DNA from: Isochrysis galbana
Lineage: Eukaryota; Haptophyta; Isochrysidales; Isochrysidaceae
Reading direction: 5' to 3'
Assembly: GCA_018136815.1 (NCBI GenBank)
Contig: CM030936.1
Span: forward strand, 5,789,685-5,853,684
DNA: 64,000 nt
Position 1 is the first letter of the stretch, and every line of letters starts with the position of its first letter. Below are positions 1 to 8,843 of this stretch, piece after piece. The translations under genes were made by a program, and so were the position numbers. Below the pieces are notes generated by a model. The model saw nothing but the letters and a program-made list of their open reading frames with translations, did no database searches and was not told where the DNA came from.

Positions 1-3000
1 AATACTAGCGCCTCTTCGCGAGTTGGGCAAAACGCTTAGTACGTCAGAAGACAAACCTTACGCGCCGCTCGAACTTGAGTTCATGCGAGGCATCGCACGG
101 CTCGCGTCTCGAGAAATGATTGCAGAGCTCTTTGACGCTCATAAGCTTGTCGATCACATTGCAGACGTGCTGTGGCAGGTGAGCTCAAGCTGGCGAGTGC
201 AGCGAAGTGAATGGGCTTGTAGACTTTCAAGGTGGATGCGGGCGTGGGGCTGATAGGAGAGCGGCACGATGCGCCCAGACCTGCAACGCGGGCGTGGGGC
301 CAATGGGGCAGCGGCGCGAATTTCTTCCCTCGTTTGCACCAGCCAGATTCCGTCCTCCTGGGTTCTGCAGGCGGTGACGCGCCTTGAGCAGTCAACGTCG
401 GCCGACAAAGCGTCGCGACTTCTCAACTCCAAATTCGAGGTGGAGGAGGATGTGGTCACCATGAGCTATGGTTCCGACTCCTCCTTCTTCCAAGGCCTCG
501 AGCATCTCATCGGACCTCCAAAGCCTCGGCTTACGGAGGCAATGGTGCGTGGCCCCCCTGAATCAGCACCATCCCGTGCGAGCTTATCTGGGTTTTCACA
601 CTGGCTTCGGTGAGTGCGCACCTTACGACTGTCCTCAGGTGCGCGAACACTGTGGAGCGCCGGATTCGCGCCTTCAATTTGAGGCGCCCAACTTTGGCAC
701 GCGTACGACGTCAATCATCGAGTGGTGGTTTGTCCACGACCCAGAGAGCGGGCTCAAGCGCCTGAACATTGACGAGTGGCCATACGAGACCAAACTGGTC
801 GGCGAACTCGTTGCAATGCGTAGACGGGCGCTACCTCCTTCTGCCTTCGAGGCAGAGCGGTGCAGGAAGAATGACCTCCTCGAGGAGCTTGGCCATGATC
901 CCTTCCAGGCACGTTCCCGCTCGTGGCAATACGTCCCGGCCCCCGTCACCCTCCAGTCACGCTGGGAATACGAGCATCTCTATTTTTGGTCTGCGCGCTC
1001 TCACCTTCGGGCAATCACGCATACAGGTCCCCGAGTTCGTGGCTGCGCGTCTTTACACTGGGCCCATGTACAAGAAGTACCAATGTGTCCTTCGTGCCAT
1101 GGGCTCTTTGCAAGCAAGCGCTCAGCCTGTCTACGATGCAGCGGTGGAGCTCGCGCGTCCAGACCCAGCGACTCCCATCTATGCAACGCGCACAACTTCT
1201 CACTCGCATAAGAGTGGTGCTATTGACAGTCGTCATGCCACTGAGTCCGCCCCAATGCGATCGCGGGGCCAAGAAAACGTAAACGAACCCAGTCCCGGTG
1301 CATTGGATCCTCTTGAACGAGCGCGCGGAGACTTCCTTGAGCTCTGCCGTGGCAACCGGTATACGACGACACTGCACTGTTTGAACTCGGCGATTGTCAA
1401 GCTCTCTAAGATCCAGAAAGCTGTCAAGGTCTACCGCGGAATGAGTCGGGCTGCGTTGCCGAAGACGTTTTGGCACCCTTCCGAGACCAACTGCAGGGGC
1501 GCAGTTGAGGTGAGCATGCGTAGCAATCGGCTACTCACTGCAAGGAGAGGGGCTCGACGTGGAGTGAGTCGCGAGGTATCGTTGCGTCCTTGTTGGTAAG
1601 ACTTTCACTCCCCGCCCCTCGATTGGAATGGCAGGTGGGCGTGCTGTCCACGACGGCCGATAAGGCGATTGCTTTGGATTACGTGCACAAGTTTGCGCGC
1701 ACGCAGGCGGCGATGGGGCGCATGGCGGGCGGCATCGTCTTCGAGACCAAGATGGGCATTGTCGACAGGGGGGCAGAGCTCGAGTGGCTTTCACAGGTGG
1801 AGTCTCGCACTCGAGTTGGCGTAAGCCCAACAGCCCAGCATGAAGAGCCCAACAGCCCAGCATGAAGACCAGTCGACGAGGCAGTCTTCGCGCCGTTCTA
1901 TGACATGGTCGACCCGTTTTGCTTGCCTGCTCTCCTTTCCCTTGACAGTACCCTCACGAAAAGGAGATTGCTTTTCCACCGCTCTGCGGCATCGAAGTCA
2001 ACGAGATCAACGTCGAGGCCTCGTGTCTGTTAGTCAATGCGAGGATGGACGTGAACGCTGCTCAGGTGCCACTCGATGTACTTGGATCCTTTTCAAGCTG
2101 ACCCACACACCGCCCTACATGGCCCGGCTTGCCCTGTGGAAGGGAATGCCTCTTCCTACTTTCTCAATCACGTCGCCTTCGACGGCGACCTCGTCCACAG
2201 TGCACCTCACCCCACCTCACCAACCCACCAATTGTATCCTTGGGCTAGCACAGTATGGAGCATGGATCTATCCCTCGTGGCGCCGACGATCACCTTTCCA
2301 CCTCCGCATCTGCTCACCCATCGCCTTTCGCCTCCACTTTTAGACCATTGAGCAAGCAGTCTCAAAGATGCAAAGATCGGTCTTGCAACTACTCGACATC
2401 ATGACCGACGAGCTAAGGTTGCAGGGTGCACCCGAGCCAGCCGTTGTACCTCTCATCGCGCTGCGAAAGAAGTCGGCTGCTCTAGACCCCGCGTGGTTCA
2501 ACCTGGTGAGCAGCTTTTTATCACAGCGCGCTAGTCAATTGAGGAACTGAGTTTGGTTAGGCGTGATCTAGGAGCTAACTTTCGCTGTGTCCGTTGTGCC
2601 ATGCCAATGCAGACGGCCAACTACCGGACTGCCACGGAGGCTGCCCTCGAGGCGCGCCGCGGTGTCCTGTCCGATATTGGCGACGCCGAACTCTGGGACG
2701 ATGAGCGAGAACGCCTTCGTCAGCGCCCGAGGTCTCTTTCGCGCGCGCCTTCCCAAACTGTGCTGGGCCACACGTTCCGCTCTACATCTCTCTCTGCCCC
2801 ATCGGAGAGGAGGGCGTCTCTGATTAGCGCGACTGTCGGTAACGGGGCTGGGGGAAGGCACTTGCCGTCAAGATGGTCTGAGTTTGACTCCTTCGAGGAT
2901 GTGAGTGCTGCTACTGCAGCTTTGCAACGCTCAGGCTCGCTTGCGGGCCGAATGTCGGGGCTAGCGGAGCTCTGCGCCACCGAGGGCGAGCACGTTGCGG

Positions 3001-5809
3001 CCTTCGAGCTGTTGACCTTGCTCATTGAGGAAGAGCCCCTCGCTGCCAGCGACGTGCAACTACTGGAGGCGACGGTCGGGGAGAGGGGAATGGGTGAATT
3101 CACTGCGTCGCAGAAGAAGTTGCTGCAGGTACTCTGCCGACCTCTGCACTTTCAGGCATAAACGCTGCTTTCCTGATGGGCTTTTCGCTTTTGGTAAGCA
3201 GCTATATGCACATCTCAACCTCCTCCCTCCGCATACGCAGGTGGTCTACATCTTGTTTCGTACTGGTGTACAGCAACCATGGCCCGCGACGTTAGCCCGC
3301 GCCTTGCAGGGCGCCTCCTCGACAGTCCTCGCGGTCTCCTTGAATTTGGCGAGGAGCATTGAGCGCGAGCACGCCACTAATCGCGCTAGCCATGTTGAAG
3401 CCAGCGAGGCCACCGGGAGAGGTGTCATTCAAGCCACCCCAGAGGCCAGCGGGTGGTTAGGCTTGCCCGAGGGCGGTGCCTCCGGCGGATTGCCCGAGGG
3501 CGCACCGCCGGTAGGATCCATTGTCATGGTGCATCACCATCGCCACCAGCTATGGCGGCGCGCCGTGGTCATCTCGATTGATGAGAATCAACCACAAGCG
3601 CGCCCGGAAGTAAGCACGCTCTTGAAATCTTCCTCAACTAGGGCTTCTTCTCAGTTCACTCCGGCGCCCCCGCCGCCCTTGTTGCGCGTGCGATTCATCG
3701 AGGACATTTCACCGCATAATGTGCTGGTATGCGCGGAAGACATTGTTACAGTCGGTGCAGGATGCGAATACACGGACGTGCTCCTTGAAACACCCGCAGG
3801 GCTCGGAGCGACGCTGCGTGAATCTGCTGCGCGGGGAGATGTGCGCGTCTTGCAGTTGTTGTTAGAGGCCAATGTCTCTGTTCATGGATGCGATCTGCAA
3901 CAGGTGAAGGGAATGCGAATCGCCCGGCATCAGCCTGATTAAATCTCAAGAGCTGCAGGTCTTCGCACAAGGACAAGACAAAGATCTTGATTTCACATCC
4001 CTTCCCCGGTTTCGTCTTTAGGCCACGGCATTGCACATTGCCGCCGCCGCTGGCCATGCTGATGTTTGCCGTATGCTGCTGGAGGCGGGCGCGCGGTCTG
4101 ACCTTGAGGACGCGACGCTCCGCACACCTTTGCATCTTGCGGTGGAAGGCTCTCATGTACAGGTACTTCGTGGCGTATTGCTTTTCTTAACTCTAGTCCG
4201 GCTTGCCCGTCCATTGCACGCAGACATCGGAGCCTTGCGAAGGCGGCGTTTTAACTGAGCCGGCGAGCAACATTAGATCCCATGTCATTCTTCGCCCTCG
4301 CAACTTTCCGGCACCATGCTTCATGCTCCTGTGTAGGCACAACGAGTACTCGCCCCCACTGTTGCCGACAATGAATTTGCGCTTTTCCACTTAGCTGGCG
4401 GCGACAAGTTGCCCCTCTTTGCCGCCGTCTTGGGGGGCGAGGTGTCGGATGTGCAGCGCATCATTGAAGCCACCCCCTTCTCTTTTGCCATCGGTTCGCC
4501 CTTCGATACCAAGCGTATGGCTACGTCAACCTCCCAAGGTTTGGCCATCCGTACTGCGGCGGCCGCCGAGGCCTCCTTTGCAGCTGCAGCAGCGGCGGCC
4601 GCCGCCGCCTTCGAGGCCGCAGACCCTTCGCACGTTGCACGTGCGCAGCCCACCGACGCAGCGACAAGGCCACTTGGGCCTCAATTGGACTATGCGATAG
4701 ATTCAGGCGAGACAGACCCGCATGCGCCCTCGCCGGTGCGACGGCAGTCGCTACTTGATCTGCGTGGCCCGCGCGGAATTACGCCGCTGATGCTCGCAGC
4801 GCGCTCTGGCCACTTGGCTGTCGTTGACTACTTGGTTGCAGCCGGAGCCAACGTAATGGCACAATCTGAGGCAGGCTGCTCAGCGGCACTCTTGGCTGCG
4901 CAAGAGGATCATGCCGCGGTATTCGGAGCCCTCACCAAACCTGGCGTGGACTTAGATATGCGCCAAGCAGATGGCTGCACAGCGCTGCTTATGGCAGCGG
5001 CGAGCGGCTCGAAGAGGTGCGTCGAGCACCTTCTCCGCTGCAAGGCGGACGTCTTTGTGCAGCGTAACGATGGCGCGACAGCTCTGCTCATCGCCTGCAT
5101 CAATGGGCACGTGCCTGTCGTGCGTTTGCTGTTGGAAGCAGGGCCTCCGTCGATGATGGAGATGCCCGACTGCCACGGCGTCACCTGCCTCATGGCGGCA
5201 GCGCAGTACGGACATGAAGAAGTCCTGGACATGTTGTTGAGCGACTTGATCATAGGAGATGGAAGCGGCACCCGCTCCGACGATGGAACCCATGAGAGTT
5301 CCTCTTTGAAAAAGGGGGAGGAGGTGGAGGGGCGCAAAGAGCGAATTGTCAATGCGCGCACGTTGACTGGCATGAGCGCATTGCACTTTGCGTGCCAACG
5401 GCGCGACGAGGCGACCTACGAGGATGAGGCCATCGTTCATGCCCTCTTACGGTATGATGCTGACGTGGCGGCCGAGGCCGTCGATGGCACCACTCCGCTC
5501 ATGTTGGCGTGCTCCCACGGCGATGAGGCTGTTGTGCATGCCATGCTGCAACATCATGCACCCATTGACGCGGTCCGGCAAGACGGCATGACCGCCTTAA
5601 AGTTGGCAGCGCTCCACGGCCGTGAGCGCGTAGTCCGTGCGTTGCTCAATGCCAACGTAGAGGCCGCCTTCCGGCACGACGAGCTGTGTGGCAACACGGC
5701 GCATGACCTCGCGCTTCAGTGCGGCCATGCCTCGCTGGCCGCCATGCTAAGAAATGGCAGCGCCAAGCAATTTTCTCGTCAGTCAAGCAGCAGCATACAC
5801 ACCAACTGA
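1..5809 (+). CDS. ADP-ribosyltransferase-like protein with C-terminal ankyrin repeats (5' end outside window)
   Basis: Eleven exons, read as join(<1..178, 371..544, 639..908, 1027..1509, 1635..1796, 1949..2065, 2344..2505, 2613..3128, 3241..3903, 4022..4162, 4337..5809); about 1445 residues are in the window. Every junction is phase 0. All introns are GT-AG except 909..1026, which reads GC-AG. The N-terminal half carries the three parts of an R-S-E ADP-ribosyltransferase fold: YRG (Arg about residue 344), STT (about 373) and PHEKE (Glu 426 and 428, an ExE motif), preceded by YTGPMYKKY and IEWWFVHDPESGL, which I recall from a large algal family. Residues about 890-1430 hold roughly ten ankyrin repeats (TPLMLAARSGH, TALLMAAASG and similar), interrupted by an Ala-rich insert near 4555-4615. 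A tudor/SH3-like stretch (VGSIVMVHHHRHQLWRRAVV) precedes them. By family knowledge it would transfer ADP-ribose from NAD+ to protein, with ankyrins binding the target; activity is inferred. Intron 1797..1948 contains a short direct tandem duplication. Confidence 0.85.
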
Positions 5810-6076
5810 GGTACCTTGCGTGTTGTGCGGGTCTCGAAGACCAACTCGTTTCAGGCAAAAGGGGAGGCCCTTGAGCGGGTGGCACGTGAGTGCCGCGAAA
5901 GCCACTCTGCTTCTTTCGCTGGCGAACATGCGTCTGGGAGCCGAGATGCAGGTTTGTTGCTGTTGGTAGTGGTGGTGATGTTGATGGAGCTATGGATCAT
6001 TACCAGCCATTGTATGAAGATGGGGGGGTGGGGAGGGATGAGGAGGGGACAGGGGACGTCGAGCGCGGGCCGTGGG
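5810..6076. other. Intergenic, 3' flank of the ankyrin gene
   Basis: No coding sequence or RNA gene is visible. It is presumably 3' UTR and spacer, ending where the LINE begins at an A-run. Confidence 0.5.
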
Positions 6077-7240
6077 TAAAAAAAACTTTTTAATATTGCG
6101 CGCGGGACTGACATTCACTGCTGTTGCCACGCCCCTTCCCTTCTCACTCCCTCACTACCCGCCGCCTTGCGGAACCTTCCCTTGTGCTCTACGTAGGGGC
6201 TCAGGTGGCTGGGGGGGCTGGGTTGGACGGGGTGCACCTGTCCCCAGCGAGTGTTCTCGCCTTCCTTCTGTGTCACTGGAACTATCGTTATAACGATAGG
6301 GTCATGGAGCGCGCGCCGCTCCCCTCCTCCCTCCCCGCCCACCCCGCCGCGCCGACCGACCAGGACATGACAGACGCCAGCATGCAGCCGCACCGACCCC
6401 CAGCAGAGACCACGCCTACCCAGGTACACGAGAGCCACGACGCGACACGCGCCCGGAACACCACACAGTCTACCATCCCAGCCATGGAAGCACAGAGCAC
6501 ACTTCAGCCCAACACATGTAGGCAATGCCGCAACCACCAGGAGAGAGTGAGCTCCAGAGACACGGCACTCGAAGAAGCGCTAGAAAGCCAACAGCTCAAC
6601 ACCCACGACAGGAATGCGCTAGAAGGAGACATCACAATGGAGGAGCTGCAACGGGCCATCAAAGAGATAGGCACTGGCAAAAGCAAAAGCGCCGGCCCTG
6701 ACGCCTTACCGGCGGAATTTTACAAGAGCTTTCAGGAACTGGTAAAGCACGACTTCCTAAGAATCCTGAACCTAGTCCTCTCTCGAGGCCGCTTGTGCAT
6801 AACAATGAGGGAGGGGGACATCATTCTCCTGTACAAAAAGGGGACACAAGGGACCCTAGGAATTATTATTGACCGATAACCCTACTACAAAGTTATTATA
6901 AGATATTGGCGAAAATGCTAACTAATAGGCTCAAGGTAGTGATAGGAAATATAATATCCAAGGACCAACTGGGTTTCGTCCCAAAGAGGCTCATAGGAGA
7001 AGCCACACACCTCCTCCAACTTACGCAAGCATACCTCGACGAAACGGGAGACCCCGGTCTATTACTAGCCCTAGACTGGGAAAAAGCTTTTGACAAGGTG
7101 AACTGGGAATTCTACCACTTTGCACTAACCAAACTAAACTTCGGAGAAGACTTCAAGAGATACGCCCGAGCGCTAACAAACCGGGAGGCCTAGCCGATAC
7201 GATACATCAAAACAAATGGCTACTCTGTAGGAGTCTCTAA
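6077..7240 (+). mobile_element. Truncated LINE (non-LTR retrotransposon) with partial reverse transcriptase
   Basis: The segment opens with an A8 run, CTTTTTAATATT and about 185 bp of 5'-UTR-like sequence that recurs elsewhere in the window. It includes an 18-bp perfect palindrome at 6283-6300. From 6304 a reading frame starts MERAPLPSS and from about 6620 matches the start of LINE reverse transcriptases: TMEELQRAI, KSAGPDALPAEFYK, LLYKKG, then (after a frame change near 6870) ILAKMLTNRL, DQLGFVPKR and ALDWEKAFDKVNWEFY, which is RT motif A. The frame stops at 7193, though similar residues (IRYIKTNGYSVGVS) continue to about 7240. The YxDD motif, thumb and 3' end are missing, and no apurinic endonuclease domain is seen between the leader and the RT, so the copy is both internally deleted and 3' truncated. 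It cannot be autonomous. Clade (L1-like versus other) is not resolved by these fragments. Confidence 0.85.
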
Positions 7241-7440
7241 TGATTACTAATGATGTATCTCCATGCTATTATTACGTAGGGCAGTGTTGGGGCAACAGTA
7301 CTGGCACCAGTGTTTGGCGCCAGTGCCAGTAGCTATCTAGATAGATACAGATAGTGCCCTGGCGCTATCTAGATAGATATAAAGAGTGCTCTTTGCTTTT
7401 TGTTTTTGAAAGTAGATAGCCTAATATCTAGATATTAGGC
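7241..7440. repeat. Palindrome-rich AT segment (CTATCTAGATAG motifs)
   Basis: It contains several self-complementary boxes: CTATCTAGATAG twice, GGCACCAGTG/CACTGG-type inverted pairs, and a perfect 22-bp palindrome at 7419-7440 directly before the LTR element's target duplication. The reverse complement of 7320-7395 resembles 32055-32120, so this is one of at least two copies of a dispersed repeat. Confidence 0.6.
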
Positions 7441-7445
7441 TTATT
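7441..7445. repeat. Left target-site duplication (TTATT) of the LTR retrotransposon
   Basis: TTATT directly precedes the 5' LTR and is repeated directly after the 3' LTR at 29093-29097. Five bp is the usual duplication length for Ty3/gypsy integrases. Confidence 0.9.
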
Positions 7446-8843
7446 TGTTGTATTCCTGCCCATCTGAAGGCTGTAGGCATGAATATTCGTGTAAGGTACG
7501 CGCTCACAATTACAATTGAACAGTTCCCCGTGTTGCCACTGACGCACAAGACACACAGATTCGGATTCCCCATGGTCTCAAGTCCAGGTTTGCAGATTTT
7601 GGTCTCGAAATTTGCGATTCGAATTTTGTTTTTGCTGTTACTATAATTGTTGGCTCGTTTAAGGTAATAAACCGGCATGACTTCGACTTCTCGTTCCGCA
7701 GTTGCTCTGCGAGACTCTCTCTCTCTCTCTCTCCGTCCTCCTCTCCTCGGCCGACGGAGGGAAGTTTCGTCCAAAACATTCTCCGGTCCCAGGATGTTCC
7801 GTGGGGGTCTCTCTGCGCTCCGCGAGGGAAAGGACGCGATCTCGCTCCGAGATCACCCTCGCGCCCTCCCACGCTGCCCCGCCGTGCCCTCGGTCCCTCG
7901 CCCCCCGCGGCAGGTTCTTCCTCTCGGCGTGCCATCCGTCGCCTCCGGCCGTTATATTATTCCCCCCCCCGCGCGAGGTTCTTCTCCTCCGCGCGCGGTT
8001 CGTTTCCTCCGGCCGTCGTTCGTTCCCCCCCCCCGCGCGCGCTGTTTCCCCCCCTCGCTTCGATTCCTCTCGCGATTCCTTCGATGATTGCCTCCATCTC
8101 GTCCGTTCTTCTTCGCGATTCTCGCGGAGGGGGTACCGATGTTTAACGTTAGTTTCGCCGCGTTTTCGGTGAAAGAAAGGAAGAACGAATGGCACGCGCC
8201 CCGCGTCTCGCGTCTTGTTTCGTCGCCCCTTGCTCGTCGCTTGTCTAGAAGGTCTCTCTGCACATCGCCTTCTTCCCCCCGCGCGAGTTTGGACCTCTCC
8301 TCGACCCTCCGCGTTGGCTTCAGCGGACGAGTTTTCACTTTAACGATAGTTTGAACCCTTCGTTTGCGTAGTTTTGCGCTCTCTTTCCGTATTTCTTCGC
8401 GCATGACGAGCGATCGCGACCTCAGCCTTTGTCGCACGGGGAGGGTTTGTTTATCGTATGATTCCGGAGTGTTTACGTTAGTTTTCTGAGCCCAAGGTCG
8501 TTGGGGTTTGGGTTTCTTGTGAGTGTTTTTGTAGCAACTTCGTCGAGTCCCACCGTGTTCCCAAGCGAGTCCCCCCGAGTTCCCGAGTCTATACCCCGAG
8601 TCAACGAGTCAATACCAGCCAAGCACGCGCCTGAGCCACCCCCAGTCGCCTGCCACCACCTCCCACAAGCCTCCTTCCACACTTCCGCGCCCTCCGTGCG
8701 TCGTGCGTCGTGCGTCGATCACCATGCCCGTAGTCACCCCCGAGGAAAGCTCCATGAGCTCCCCGCAAGAACCGCATTCCGCGCTAGCTGCCGGCGCGCC
8801 CTCGCAGGCCATCTCCAAGAGTGAGATGAGCCTTGCTCTGACA
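7446..8843 (+). repeat. 5' LTR
   Basis: 1398 bp, beginning TGTTGTATTCCTGCC and ending GCTCTGACA; it matches 27695-29092 throughout, apart from a few run-length differences in poly-C stretches. It contains a (CT)n tract near 7710, long C runs, and in its last 120 bp the start of the gag-like reading frame. Confidence 0.95.
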
